A stretch of DNA of 64,000 nt from Ceratopteris richardii (Eukaryota > Streptophyta > Polypodiopsida > Polypodiales > Pteridaceae). This document shows, piece by piece, positions 44,757 through 58,535 of the stretch. Below the pieces are notes generated by a model that saw nothing but the letters and a program-made list of their open reading frames with translations, was not told the origin of the DNA and did no database searches. Made by a program: the position numbers and the translations under genes. How positions within the stretch are numbered: position 1 is the stretch's first letter; every line of letters begins with the position of its first letter. The DNA lies in contig CM035444.1 of assembly GCA_020310875.1 (NCBI GenBank), positions 24,797,772 to 24,861,771 of the forward strand, written 5' to 3'.

Positions 44757-47578
44757 GTTTCCAACATTGGTAAGATCATTTTAACTACTGTTGATGGTAG
44801 TTCTTTCACTTTGTCAGATGCTTTGTTTGTGCGAGGGATCAAGAAAAATCTATTATCAGTTTCTTCATTAGCCAAGATTGTCTTGGTTGTGAAATTTGTT
44901 GATGACAGATGTACAATTCATGATTTGTCAAATGGCGATGCGATTATTGCTTCTGGCATTTTATGTGGTGGGCTGTATAAGCTCATAGACTATGAAAGAT
45001 CTGTGAATGATTCGACATGTGCAGTACATGATTCTCAGGCTATGTCAGATGCAAAGCTTTGGCATGCATGCTTTGCTCATCTGAATTTTGCTAGTTTGCT
45101 ACACCTGCAGAAATCTAAAATGGTGTCCTCTTTGCCCAAACTTGAGGCACTCGGAAAAAATGTTTGTGAAGGCTATATTTTGGGCAAAATTTAGCATTCC
45201 TCCTTTCCAAAAGATGGTTTAGTTCCGGCTACTCAGAAATTGTAGCTTGTACATAGTGATTTCTGTGGTCCTATGTAGACACCTTCTTTTGGAAATTATC
45301 TTTACTTCATGATGATTATTCGAGTCATGCATGGGTATATCCATTAAAGGCAAAGTCCAAAGTGTTCATGTGCTTCAAACAGATTTTGGTTTTGGTTGAA
45401 AATCTATCAGCATGTAAAATAGGCACCCTCCATCCAGATCGAGGGGAGGAATATATTTCTTCTGATTTTAATGCATTTCTGGCTGAACGTGGGATAAAAC
45501 AACAGTGTATAGTGCCATATACACCTCAACAGAATGGAGTTGCTAAACGAAAGAACATGTCACTCATGGAGATGGCGAGGTGTATGGTCAAGAGTCAGGC
45601 TTTACCACATAGTTTCTAGCTTGAGGCTATCATGTGTGCAACATATGTACTGAATGGGTGTCCCACTAAAGCATTGCAATCTATCACTCCATATGAGGCT
45701 TGGCATGATCGCAAGCTATCTGTTGCTCATCTACGTGTTTTTGGTTGTTTGGCATATGCATTAGTGCCTGAACAACATCGCAAAAAATTGGATGATAAAG
45801 TAGTAAAATGTATTTTTTGTTGGGTACAGTTCTGAAAGTAAAGGCTATCATCTGTATCATCCACACACTAAACGCATTTTGGTTAGCCGTGATGTCGTTT
45901 TTGTGGAAGATGCTATTCAGCCATTGCTTTCATGTACTAAGGAGACATCTGTTAGCTCCAAAGACATGTATGGTACTTTGCTGCCTCTTTTACAAGTGGA
46001 CAATCTAGTGCTCATCCCAATGAGGCAACTTCTCAGCCTTTGGAGGTTTCATGTGATGATGCAGATCATTCCATTTTTGATGCACATTTACATGATGCGC
46101 ACTAGATGATGAGAGAGCTGATATTGAGCAGGCAAAAACTATGCCAAAATGGTTGGTGCAAACTTTGTGTGATAGCAAATTAGATGCACCTTTGTTATAT
46201 TATACTCATTCAGGTTCTCAGAGTGCCTCTTTTGCATCACATTGCTATGCTATGGCGGCATCTAGTCTCTGTGATGAGAATGAGCTTGTTTCGTTTGATG
46301 AAGCACAAAATTCAGAAAATTGGATGGCTACTATTCAATCTGAATATGATGCTATAATGAAGAATGGTACTTGGCCTTTATGTGACTTGCCTCCTAGCAA
46401 GAAGATCATTGGGACTAAGTGGGTATACAAGCTGAAGTGTAAGCCTGATGGTACAGTTGACAGGTATAAGGATAGACTTGTTGCAAAGGGTTATGTGCAG
46501 GAAAGAGGCATTGATTTTGATGAGACCTTTGCACCTACTTGCCGAATGACTACTGTTCATAGCATCTGTGCACTTGTAGCTCATCATGGTTGGAATGTAC
46601 ATCTGTTGGACATTAAAATAGCATTTTTAAATGGTGACTTGCATGAATAAGTGTATGTTTTTTAGCCTCGTGGCTTTGTGCAAAAAGGGCATGAAAACCA
46701 GGTGTGTAGGTTAAAGAAGGCATTATATGGTTTAAAGCAAGCACCACGTGCTTGGTATGAGAAGATACATGCCTATCTGATTGTACATGGTTTTGAGAAC
46801 AATCCAACTGAAAGCACCTTATATGTTAAGCATGCTAATGATGTGCTTCTGATCCTTGTTGTCTATGTTGACAACATGCTGCTCACTAGTCCTATTGAGA
46901 AGCATATTGCTAATTTTAAGGCTGATTTGCATGCCTCATTTGAGAGGTCTGATTTGGGGCATTTGCATCACTATTTGGGCATTCACTTTATGCAAGTTGA
47001 TGGTGGAATGGCTTTGTGTCAAACGAAATATATTGACACATTATTGGAGCATTTTGGCCTTGAAGATTGTAAGCCTATCGCCACTCCTATGGAGACACGT
47101 TTACGATTGATTCTTCATGATGCTGGAGATGTATTTGATGTTGTTCTCTATCAGTAGGCTATTGGATGCTTGATTTACTTATGCATTACTGGACCAGATA
47201 TTCAGTTTGCTGTCTCACGGATGAGCAGGTTTATGCATTGCCCAAGAGTCAAGCATTGGTGGGCAGTTAAGCGCTTCTTTTGCTACTTGAGTGGTACTTG
47301 GATACTTGGGTTGTTTTATCCCAAGGGGGGATCACTACCGCCAGATTTGCATGCTTTTTCTGACTCTGATTGGGCTGGTTTCTATGACACTCGTGTGTCC
47401 ACTAGTGGCTTTTGCTTCATGCTCAGTAGCTCATGTATATCTTGGTTGGGCAAGAAGCAGCCTACTGTGGCCACTTCCAATTGTGAGGCTGAGTATAGGG
47501 AAGCTTTCATAGCTACTGTTGAGTGTGTGTGGCTCAGATGCCTTATGGCTGATTTGGGTGTTGGCTAGTCTTCTGCCA
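44757..47578 (+). pseudogene. Copia A3: protease end, integrase, RT, RNase H (no LTRs)
   Basis: Begins in the segment after the protease (GKIILTTVDGSSFTLSDALF), then KLWHACFAHLNF, integrase (LVHSDFCGPM, HPDRGEEYISSDF, PYTPQQNGVAKRKN), FGCLAYALVPEQ, linker MPKWLVQTLCDSK, RT ([43 protein letters not shown] near 46865 instead of YVDD, LHHYLGIHFM) and RNase H (SDSDWAGFYDTRVST, SNCEAEYREAF). Stops at 45192, 45243, 45276, 45617, 46648, 46663, 47155 and 47566, plus frameshifts near 45310, 45820 and 46090. Six of the eight stops replace a Gln of sibling copies. It is cut at 47578, before the FTDSQ motif, and abuts the oppositely oriented A4. Confidence 0.94.
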
Positions 47579-47606
47579 CACACATCACTACCTAAATATA
47601 TCAACA
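47579..47606 (-). repeat. Stub of the A4 3' LTR
   Basis: CACATCACTACCTAAATATATCAACA is the terminal part of the family-A LTR, followed by the PPT complement AATCCACCCTAGG. Confidence 0.85.
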
Positions 47607-47679
47607 AATCCACCCTAGGGGTGATGTGGTGAACAAGGGGCTAGCACTCATGTATAAGGAAGTGCCAAGTAATGTGGAA

Positions 47680-48300
47680 TCAATCCGCAAAAGTAAGTAA
47701 GCCCAAAGCTTTGCAGAAAGCTTCAAACTTCTCCCTACGTAGAGCCTTTGTGAAAAGGTGTGCAATGTTCTCTTGCATGGCCACATATACCAATCTGATC
47801 TCTCCAGTAGAGAATCTCTCCCTGACATAAGGATAATGCACCTGAATGTGCTTAGTGTGAGCATGGAACATAGGGTTCCTTGGAACTGCCAATGCGCTCT
47901 GACTATCAGTGAAGATGGTGGTGGCAAAAGACTTACCAACACCCAAATCATCCATAAGGCATCTGAGCCACACACACTCAACAATCATTGTGAAAACTAC
48001 CCTATACTCAGCCTCACAACTGGAAGTGGCCACAGAAGGCTGCTTCTTGCTCAACCAAGATATACATAAACTACCAAGCATGAAGCAAAAGCCACTAGTG
48101 GACACACGAGTGTCATAGCAACAAGCCCAATCAGAGTAAGAAAAAGCATGCAAAATTGCCGGTAGTGATCCCCCCTTGGGATAAAACAACCCAAGTAGTC
48201 GGGTACCACTCAAGTAGTGAAAAATGCGCTTAATCGCTTGCCAATGCTTGACACCTGGGCGATGCATAAACCTGCTCATCTATGAGAAAACAAACTGAAT
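47680..48300 (-). pseudogene. Copia A4 RNase H
   Basis: 199 open codons: MSRFMHRPGVKHWQAI, FHYLSGTRLLGLFYPKGGS, YSDWACCYDTRVSTSGFCF, SSCEAEYRVVF, TIFTDSQSALAVPRN, VHYPYVRERF, FTKALRREKFEAF. Similar to A2; the first Asp motif reads FSYSDW, so Asp in SDSDW is partly changed. Confidence 0.92.
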
Positions 48301-48321
48301 ATCTAGCCGAGTAACACATAA

Positions 48322-49200
48322 CTAAATAAAGCATCCAACAACTTGCTGATAGAGAATGACATCAAATGCATCTCTAGCATCACGAAGACTCAATGATAAA
48401 CTTGTCTCCATATAAGTGGCAATAGGTTTATACTCTTCAAGGCAAAAACATTGCAATAATGTGTCAATATATTTCTGACACAAGGCTACTCTGCCATCAA
48501 CCTGCATAAGCTGAATGCCCAAATAATAATGATGCAAATGCCCCAAATCAGGCATCTCAAATGAGGTATGTAAATCAGCCTTAAAATCAGAATATGCTCT
48601 TCACGAGGACTAGTGACCAGCATGTCATCAACATACACAACAATGATCAGAAGCACATCATTAGCACGCTTAACATAGAAGGTGCTTTCAGTTGGACTGT
48701 TCTCAAAGCCATGTGCAATCAGATAGGCATATATCTTTTCATACCAAGCACGTGGTGCTTGCTTTAAACCATATAATGCCTTCTTTAACCTGCACACATG
48801 GTTTTCATGCCCTTTCTACACAAAGCCACTGGGCTGAAAAACATACACTTCTTCATGCAAGTCACCATTTAGAAATGTTGATTTAATGTCCAACTGATGT
48901 ACATTCCAACCATGATGAGCTACAAGTGCACCGATGCTATGAAGAGTAGTCATTTGGCAAGTAGGAGCAAAAGTCTCATCAAATTCAATGCCTCTTTCAT
49001 GAGCATAACCCTTGCAACAAGCCTAGCCTTATACCTGTCAACTGTTCCATCAGGTTTATGCTTCAGCTTGTATACCCACTTAGTGCCAATGGCCTTCTTG
49101 CCAGGAGGCAAGTCACATAAAGACCAGGTACCATTTTTCATGATAACATCATATTCAGATTGCATAGCAACCATCTAATTTTTTGAATTTTGTGCTTCAT
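48322..49200 (-). pseudogene. Copia A4 RT
   Basis: Minus strand motifs: [82 protein letters not shown]. There are small indels near 48535, 48590 and 49015 and a stop at about 48798. The frame is lost upstream at 49200, where EAQNS is joined to the pre-integrase LPKLEAP motif by a deletion of the whole integrase core. Confidence 0.92.
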
Positions 49201-49720
49201 CAAGTTTGGGCAAAGAGGACACCATTTCAGATTTCTCTAGGCATAACAAACTAGCAAAATTCAGATGACCAAAGCGTGCATGCCAAAGCTTTGCGTCTAA
49301 CATAGCTGAGAATCATGTACTGCACATGCTGAATCATTCACATATCTTTCATAGTCTATGAGCTTATACAACCCACGAGATAAAATGATAGAAGCAATAA
49401 TCACATCACCATTTGATAGATCATGAACTGCACACCTATCATCAACAAATTTCACAACCAAGCCAATCTTGGCTAAATCCAAAACTGATAACAGATTCTT
49501 CTTGATCCGTGGCAAAAATAAAGCATTTGACCAAGTGAAAGAACTACCATAAGCAGTAGTCAAAATGACCTTACCAACTCTCCTGATAGGATAGGATGAG
49601 TTGCTGGCGCATGTGACAATATTCCCTATAGGGGTAGGCTTGAGTGAAGTGAAGAAACTGTGTTGCAAGGTAATATGTTTGGTTGCCCTACTATCAAAAT
49701 ACCAAACATCAGAGATGGGT
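49201..49720 (-). pseudogene. Copia A4 protease and pre-integrase
   Basis: Reads NIVTCASNSSYPIRRVGK, VDDRCAVHDLSNGDVIIAS and GLYKLIDYERYVND. The protease site is FDSRATKH, with Arg in place of the Gly of DSG. Truncated after KLWHA by the deletion at 49200. Confidence 0.85.
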
Positions 49721-50737
49721 CAAAACTGCAAACAATAGTAAATGCCCATTCTTCATTCTACATAGGATTAGCAAACTTTGATTTTGGTGTAGAGGCCTTT
49801 GCAACAACCATTCTAGCCTGCTTTTTCTTTGCCTCTTTAGCAGCCAGTTTTGGACAGCTCTTAATGACATGATCATTTGCTTTACAATATTTGCAAAACA
49901 ATTCTGGCTTTTTTGATTTCTTCTCATCTTTGTCTTCCTTCTTCGAATATGCAGCATTTGCAGATTTTTGCTTACTAGTAGATGAGCTCCATTTACCTTT
50001 GGCCTTCTGACTAGCCAGAAAAGCTTGATCTGCAACACGCATAATAGACCTATTCTACCTAGACTGATCTTCTTACAATAGAACAAAAACTAACTCCTCA
50101 AATGACAAGGCATTTAGATTGCTTTTCATCATCTAATGAAGAGTAGAAGCAAAACTCTGATATGAGTCAAGAAGGCCATTCAGAATGGTCTGCACAAGTG
50201 AGCTATCTAGTATAAATTCATCAGTAGAAATCAATTGTTCCTTCAAGTCTTTGATCTTTGTTAGAAAATTGTCCATAGAATCACCTTCATTCATATGTTC
50301 ACTCTCCAACTGTTTTCAGAGGTAAGCAACACAAGCCTCACTCCTAGCTTGGTACAATGTGGTAAGTGCATCCCAAGCATCCTTACCTATTCTGCAAGAG
50401 CAAATGTGAGGAATAATGGCACGTTTGATAGACAAGACTATCAATGCATGTGCCTGAGCATCTCTACCATCCCAACAAATTTGCTCTACAGTAGGTGTAG
50501 CAAAAACCGTAGCATGAACAGGAATCTGAAGAATATCAACATCTTCAATGCCATCTACATCAGCTTCAATACATGTATTTGTAGGTGTAATAGGACATTT
50601 TCAACACCCTACACAATGTTCCATAGTCCTTTTGCAACCAATACATGTCGCATCATATAAGCCCATAATGGGTAATTGGTACCATCCAACTTATCCTCAA
50701 TAGCCAACATACAGAATACATCACTACTTTTGGCCAT
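49721..50737 (-). pseudogene. Copia A4 gag
   Basis: The ATG at 50737 starts MAKSSDVFCMLAIEDKLDG, then GLWNIVQGVEN. The body is readable in pieces (FLASQKAKGKWSSSTSKQ) and ends with the knuckle CKYCKANDHVIKSC, present once, unlike A2. Several frameshifts and stops break the region between 50050 and 50640. Confidence 0.88.
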
Positions 50738-50978
50738 GGCCACTGACTAAAATACCCTGATGCAAAAAAATGATTGTATCTAAAAAAGTTGAACAGAAAT
50801 ATCCTGATGCGTTATGCTAAACCTGTAGCAGACTTTGAGACTCTTATACTGGCGAACCAAAATTGGTATATTTCTTTGGCACAAAAAGATGAAACAACCT
50901 ACACATGCACTACAATAGTGCATTCGGAGGTTGAAACTAGAGGGATGTCAATGACGCCCTAGATGAAGCGGCAACTTG

Positions 50979-50989
50979 CTCTGATACCA
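50979..50989 (-). promoter_or_regulatory. Primer-binding site of A4
   Basis: The minus strand reads TGGTATCAGAG two bases inside the LTR. Confidence 0.92.
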
Positions 50990-50991
50990 AT

Positions 50992-51221
50992 TGTTGGAGC
51001 TAGACATCTTTGGAAGCACTCAAACAACACAAGGAAGAAGAAGAAGCTTGGCGCACAACACACAATACTAATTGTATTACCACTAGAGTGTACAAAGATA
51101 AGTAGCCCATTAGGGCAATACGCATATATTCAAGCCGGGGAAAAAAACCTCCTAAAGAGGGAAAAAAGTGCCTCAACAGTCCTAGAGTGTTCACACACAT
51201 CACTACATAAATATATAAACA
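50992..51221 (-). repeat. 5' LTR of A4 (230 bp)
   Basis: TGTTGGAGCTAGAC to AAATATATAAACA on the plus strand. Same length and architecture as the A2 and A6 LTRs. Confidence 0.93.
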
Positions 51222-52963
51222 ATTCTCATCACAAAGGCTAAAGATAGAAATTGCATAATAATTTGATGCAAAAGAAGTGTTTTGAGATCCTCAATGAGTA
51301 CAATATGACAAAGCTGCATCTAACTTGCTATCTCTCAAAGTTTGCACTAGCCATTTAGGCATAGTTATTGCCTCTTCAATGTAAGCTCTTTCATCAATAA
51401 GTATAGCATGTACTTTGCATATGAAATATAATGATTTGCAACCTCGAAAGATCTCCTTATTAAGAGTACCATTTGATTGTCCACCTATACAAAGAGGCAA
51501 CAAACTATCATACACATCCCTTGAGTTAATTGATGTCTCCTTGGTACATGAAAGTAAAGGCTGAATTTTATATTCCATAAAAACAACATCATGAATAATA
51601 AGAATGTGTTTAGTTTGTGGATGATAAAGATGCTAGCCTTTGCTTCCATTCTATACCCAATGAAAATATATTTTACAGCCTTGTCCTCCAATTCTATGCA
51701 TTGTTGTTCATGCACTAATGGATATGTTAGACAAACAAAAATAAGGAGATAAGCAATAGATGGCTTATGGCCATGCCAAGCCTAGTACGGAGTGACATAC
51801 TACAATGCTTTGATGGGACACCCATTAAGTACATATGCTTTACACATAATAGCCTCAATCCAAAAGCTATGTTTTAAAGCCTAAATTTTGATCATACACC
51901 TTGCCATTGCCATGAGAAACGTGTTCTTCCTCTCAACAGCTCCATTTTTTTGAGGTGTATCTAGTGTTGTAAACTAATTCTTTGTCTCATGTTCTTCCTC
52001 TCAACAACTCCATTTTGTTGAGGTGTATCTGGTGTTGTAAACTAATTTTTTGTCTCATTCTCAACAAAAAATGCATTAAAAATCAGAATAAATATACTAC
52101 TCCTTTTCATCATAACGAAGGGTGTCCATTTTACGTGCTTAAATATTTTCAACCATAACAAGGAATTGTTTAAAACACATAGACACTTCAGAATTCCTTC
52201 AATGGATGAACCCATGAATGCCTAGAAAATTCATAAATGAAATTCATTAAGTATAGGTAATTCCCAAATGAAGTTTTTTGCATAGGACCACATACATAAT
52301 TTTGAACAAGCTTTGATTCATGTGCACCTCTAATTGAATCATATTTAGGGAAGAAAGAAAGCTACATTTACCCAAAGTACAACCCTCACATGCATGCTTA
52401 GAAGGTGCCTCAAGTTTGGGTAAATAAGACATCACTCCATATACATGTCGGCAAACCAAACTAGCAAAATTTAAAATATTGAATTGTGCATGCCAAAATT
52501 ATGCATTTGAAATAGCTTGAGAATAATGAATTGCACATGTTGAATCATTATGAGATTTTGCATAGTCTATGAGCTTATGCAAATTACAAGATAAAATTCT
52601 AGAAACAATGATATTATCATCATTCAAGAGATCATGAATTATGTAGCTATCAATAGAAAATTTAATAATCAAGCCAATTCTAGCTAGGGTTGAAACTCAT
52701 AACATATTGTTCTTGATGCTTGGCACATATAAGGCATATGAGAGTATGAGACTACTACCATAAGGAGTATTAAGCCTGATCTTCCTAACTCTCATGACAA
52801 GATACAATGAATTTTTTCCACATATAATAGTATTTCTTGTGGGGGTAGGCTTGAGTGAAGTGAAGAATGATGTTGCAAGGTAATATGTTTGGTTGCACCA
52901 CTATCAAAGTATCAAACATCAAAGTCTACCACAGACATACACTGCTCATGAGAAGATGGATCA
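51222..52963 (-). pseudogene. Copia A5: linker, integrase, protease remnant
   Basis: A more diverged family-A copy on the minus strand: MPKWLVQTLRDSK, CTKETSINSRDVYDSLLPL, YIFIGYRMEAK, then an integrase region with stops and frameshifts and a pre-integrase segment LPKLEAPSKHACEGCTLGK. A 68-bp tandem duplication lies at 51923-52058. It ends near the protease (FDSGATKH-like, about 52900). The left edge is cut by A4 at 51221/51222, in the CDEN motif. The right edge is cut by copia C at 52963/52964. Confidence 0.85.
51923..52058. repeat. 68-bp tandem duplication in the A5 integrase
   Basis: GTTCTTCCTCTCAAC begins at 51923 and again at 51991. The two copies are near-identical and cover the PQQNGV-type segment of the integrase, so that motif appears twice. 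Confidence 0.9.
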
Positions 52964-53979
52964 TGTTGGGGCTTCACTCGCTAATTAAGCATAAAGGCAT
53001 GAAGACATAAGTAGACAGAAGAAGGACAAAGAGCTATGGAAATTAGACACTAAAAAATCATGCCTATGTGAAGGGACAAATTCACACATGTAATATAGTG
53101 GTAAAACTAGGGATCAAATATAGTGTAAAACTTCTAGAATTATGAGTTTGAGTTTTAGAAGCATAACGAATCAATGTATATAAGCTAATTTGAAGAATAG
53201 AAATGTGGAACAACTCAATTGGAAGTCCTAAGATAGAAGAGAGGCAGCTGGGGTACTTTTTGAGATAGATTGTCATGAGATGTCATTCATTGTAGAAGCT
53301 TTTTCTATGGCTATGAGTAGAATGAGGCCAAGCCATTTTATATAAATAATCTCTAATAGAAACACATGTTTGCGTAGAAGTATTTGAGTTAATTCTTCTT
53401 GGGTGAAGAAATCAAAATGATTTCATAACTGTATGAATGTTAGTTAGAAGTTACAAGTTTCTGGCACAGATTTCGTTGAGCTTCTAAGAGTCAACTCTAA
53501 GAATACAGTGTAGAGTTTTTGATGAATGATAGCTCATTTTGAAGCTACCATCCTTAACTACAATCGACCAAAATATCTCTACAAAACAGGATGTGTGCTA
53601 AGAGAAATAAGCTTAATAATGAAGTGAAGGCATGTCAAATCGATGAAGGTAATTTCTAGATTTTAGACATAGTGTAACTCTTGAAGACACTTCAAGTTAT
53701 TTACAAGTTTTTACTTGAAAGTTTTGCTTGGAATGTGTTGCTTTTTATATGTAAGAACTTCTATTAATCATTGATCACAAAAATCTATAAGATTCAAGTC
53801 AAATTAGGGAAGAATTGAAGTTAGAAGAAAAGGCACAACTACAAGAAGAGTAAATGTTCACATTTACTATGGAAAGTGTTAAAGCTTTTGAAGTTGAAAG
53901 ATTTACTGAGTTAATTGTGATTATAGAGAAATTCAAATATCACATTAACTTAGTTCTTGTGGATTTTCATACACCAACA
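52964..53979 (+). repeat. Left (5') LTR of copia C
   Basis: Starts TGTTGGGGCTTCACTC, ends ATACACCAACA. Its first 640 bp align with 58536-59173 with many substitutions. Confidence 0.93.
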
Positions 53980-53981
53980 AG

Positions 53982-53992
53982 TGGTATTAGAG
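53982..53992 (+). promoter_or_regulatory. Primer-binding site of copia C
   Basis: TGGTATTAGAG, tRNA-iMet type with one C to T change, two bases after the LTR. Confidence 0.88.
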
Positions 53993-54184
53993 TAGAAAGG
54001 TCCTAAAGAGTAGAAGGAGCTGCATGCACAAGAGATCTTGAAAAGCTTTCATTGGAAAGTCGAAAGGTGAAGCATCTAACAATAAAAAGCATCAGAGAAT
54101 TACTTTGAAATCATCATCAAGGGTAAATATACATAATATTCTTTAAACCTTAAACTCACAGGTTGTAACAGAAGCAAGAAGATT

Positions 54185-55380
<1,196 letters not shown>

Positions 55381-55399
55381 TAAGCACATCAGAGAAAGA

Positions 55400-56500
55400 A
55401 GATATCAAAGTATTCTGTGTTGACTCTAGTTGTTCTAATCATTTTTAAGGAAATATAGAATTAATGTCAGAATTAGAAGAAGGCATTTCTAGTCATACAA
55501 TTCAAACAGGTGATAACACAAGACACAATGTGCATTCAATTGGAAAAGTAAAATGCAGAAGTGGAGCAGATTTGCTAACCAATGTTTCATATGTTCCCAC
55601 AATACCTATGAATTTGATTAATGTGGGACAAATAGTTGAGAAAGGTTTTCAAGTTAGATTTACAAATGAAGGAGTATTTGTAGAAGATCCACATAATGAA
55701 TATAATCATATTGTTTATGGTAAGAAGGAAGGTAGAATTTTTGCTCTAAAAGTGCAAGGGAACAATGGTCAAGCCTTTCTCACACATGGTGATGAAGTGG
55801 TTACAAAATTAGACCTCTAGCATAAGAATTTAGGACATTTCAATGAAAGAGGAAGCAAAGCTATGGTGGCAAATCAATCTATAATAGGGCTACCAAATGT
55901 GGAGAATCAACATATGGTCTACAAATGTGAAGCATGCCAAATGGGAAAAGCACATAGATTGTCATTTTAGAAGAAAGGATTCAAACATGATGGACTACTA
56001 GAGCTCATCCATACAGATGTATGGGAACCAACAAAAGAAGGATCAATCAATGGCTCTAGATATTATGTTCTTTTTATTTATGATGCTACAAGACGGATAA
56101 CTCTATATGTCTTGAAGGAAAGATCAAAAGTATTTGGAGCCTTCAAGCATTTTCATGCATATGCAAAAAGAGTAAGGTCAAAAGCTCAAGAGACTAAGGT
56201 CTAATGGAGGGGGGGAATAATTCTCCCAAGAATTCAATGATTATCTTTGGAATGCACGTATTAAGAGAGAAATAACTTGCAAGTATACACCTCAAAAAAA
56301 TGGGACCGCAGAAAGAAGAAATAGAACTTCGGTTGAGTTTGTTAGGGCTATGTTAAAGGAGAAAATGTTTCAATATTATCTATGGTTTGAGGCTATAAAT
56401 ACTGCTACATACATTGTTAATAGGTTATCATGTATAGTTCTAGATGGAAAGACCCTTTATGAAGCTTGATGGGGTAAGAAAGCAACACTAGATCATTGTA
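55400..56500 (+). pseudogene. Copia C protease and integrase
   Basis: Protease: VFCVDSSCSNHF, where the usual copia DSG is DSS. Pre-integrase: NLGHFNERG and CEACQMGKAHRLSF. Integrase: LIHTDVWEPTKEGS, YYVLFIYDATR, a broken region near 56200 where the second Asp motif should be, then YTPQKNGTAERRN. Stops at 55818, 55967, about 56203 and 56469, and a frameshift near 56200. Confidence 0.9.
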
Positions 56501-56502
56501 AA

Positions 56503-58498
56503 GTGTTTAGATCAATTGCCTATGCTTGTATACCATCACAACTCAGACATAAGCTTGAACCAAATGTTGAAAAATATGTGTTCATTGGGTATGATGAAAA
56601 GAAGATGGGTTATAGGTTATGGAATCCTTTAACCAAACAATTTCTTGTTTCTAGAGATGTGACATTTGATGAACAGAAAATTTGGTATGCAAAACAAAGT
56701 CACAACATTGAAGCATTTGAAGAAGAGGTAAGAATAAGTGAGGGAGGTAAATCACACATGCAAGTAAATGGAGATGAAGATCACATGCAAGCAAGTTCAT
56801 CTATATTTTGATCATCAAGGAGGAATGAAGATGCACCTAGGTTTGATGAAGAAGTGTATTTAGATACACATGAAGAATGTGAACCAAGAAGGTCAAGCAT
56901 ATTAAGGGGACAACCAACAAGGTATACTTATGATACTTCTTATATGACTCAAAAAAGCTATGCTTATATGGTCAAAGAAGATGAAGAACCTCAGAGTTAT
57001 GATGACGCAAAAGACAAGAAATAATGGGAAGAAGCAATGAAGGAAGAATTCAATGCACTTGAGGAGAACAAGACTTGGGAACTTGTTCCAAAATCGAATG
57101 GTAAGAAAGTGATTGGAAATAAATGGGTTTATAAAGTGAAGAAGCTTGTAGATGGAAGAATTGCCAAATATAAAGATAGATTGGTGGTCAAAGGCTATGC
57201 CCAAATCCATGGCATAGATTATGATGAGACATTCAATCATGTGGCAAAGATGTCAACCATAAGGACAATCATTGCTATTGCAGCATCAAAAGGATGGACC
57301 TTGAGTCAATTGGATATAAAGAATGCATTTTTGAATGGATACATATATGAGGAAGTATACATGGAGCAACCTCAAGGGTTTACAAATTTCAAGTATCCAA
57401 ATTATGTTTGCAGACTAAGAAGAGCACTCTATGGGTTAAAGAAAGCTCCAAGAGCTTGGAACTATAGGCTTGTGAAGTATCTCAATGATCTTGGATATCA
57501 AAGTTCAAATGTAGATGCAAGTCTACTTATCAAAAGAATAGATGAAGGTATAAGCTGCATTTGTATTTATGTAGATGGCATTATAATCACAAGCATTTCA
57601 AATGAAGGAATGAAGGAAGCAAAGAGATTCCTTGAGAAGGAATTCAAGATAAGTGATCTACGGAAGTTATCATACTTTCTTGGAATGGAAATCACTTATC
57701 CAGGTTATGGTATATATGTATCACAAGAAAGGTATCTTCTGAACCTATTGAAGAAGTTCAACATGGAGAATTGCAAAGAAGCTTCAAATACACTTGAAGT
57801 TAATCACAAGCTTGGCAAATATGATGGTGGTGAAGTCAAAGACATGAGGAAGTATCAATCTTTAGTGGGAAGTTTGATTTATGATACACTAACAAGACCT
57901 GATCTTAGTTATGCAATGGGAGTTCTCTCACAATTCATGATTTGTTTAAAGGATCAACATTGGATTGCAGTTCAAAGAGTTCTCATATATATCAAATGGA
58001 CTATAAAGGAAGGATTATATTATCCTTTTACTTCATACATAAATTTGAGAGCAGGAAGTCAAGATGATAGAAGATCAACACATGGACACATGGTGTATAT
58101 AGGTGATGAGCTTGTGAGTTGGTGTTCAAAGAAACAACATATAGTAGCATTATCATCAACTAAAGCAAAATACAAAGGGCTTATGGAAGCAGCTAAAGAA
58201 GTAATATGGATGCAGACCTTGTTCAAAAGCTTGGGCATTGATCAAGATATACCTATAATACATGGAGATAATATGAGTTCACTTTATCTTGTAGGTAATC
58301 TAGTATTTCATACAAGAACAAAACATATAGAGATTCAATATCCTTTCCTAAGAGAAAAGGTAATGGCGAAGGAACTTGAAGTGGTGTAGACTCCTACAAA
58401 AGATCAGATAGCAGATACCATGAAAAAAAGCTTGGATGGAGTGAAAACAAGTAGATTCAAAGGAATGGTAGGAATAAAAGAGACAGAGATTGTATGAA
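56503..58498 (+). pseudogene. Copia C integrase tail, RT, RNase H
   Basis: KYVFIGYDEKKMGYRLWNP and FLVSRDVTFDEQ are the post-integrase segment. From 57037, 450 open codons: NKTWELVPKSNGKKVIGNKW, GYAQIHGIDYDETF, SQLDIKNAFLNGYIYEEVYM, RRALYGLKKAPRAW, YVDGIII (the second catalytic Asp of YVDD is Gly), LSYFLGMEI, then RNase H: the YADADWAG-type first motif is missing (RAGSQDDRRSTHGH), SSTKAKYKGL has Lys for the catalytic Glu, then HGDNMSSLYL. Its stop is at 58388; the tail continues to 58498. Confidence 0.94.
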
Positions 58499-58523
58499 GA
58501 AGTCAAAAAATGCTAATTAGTGA

Positions 58524-58535
58524 TTGAGGGGAAGC
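58524..58535 (+). promoter_or_regulatory. Polypurine tract of copia C
   Basis: TTGAGGGGAAGC immediately before the right LTR. Confidence 0.85.

Larger units (their letters stand above)
47579..51221 (-). mobile_element. Copia family A element A4
   Basis: 5' LTR at 50992-51221, PBS, gag, protease, RT, RNase H, PPT and a 28-bp stub of the 3' LTR (47579-47606). Most of the integrase and its tail are deleted at about 49200. It faces A3 across 47578/47579 and abuts A5 at 51221/51222. Confidence 0.92.
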
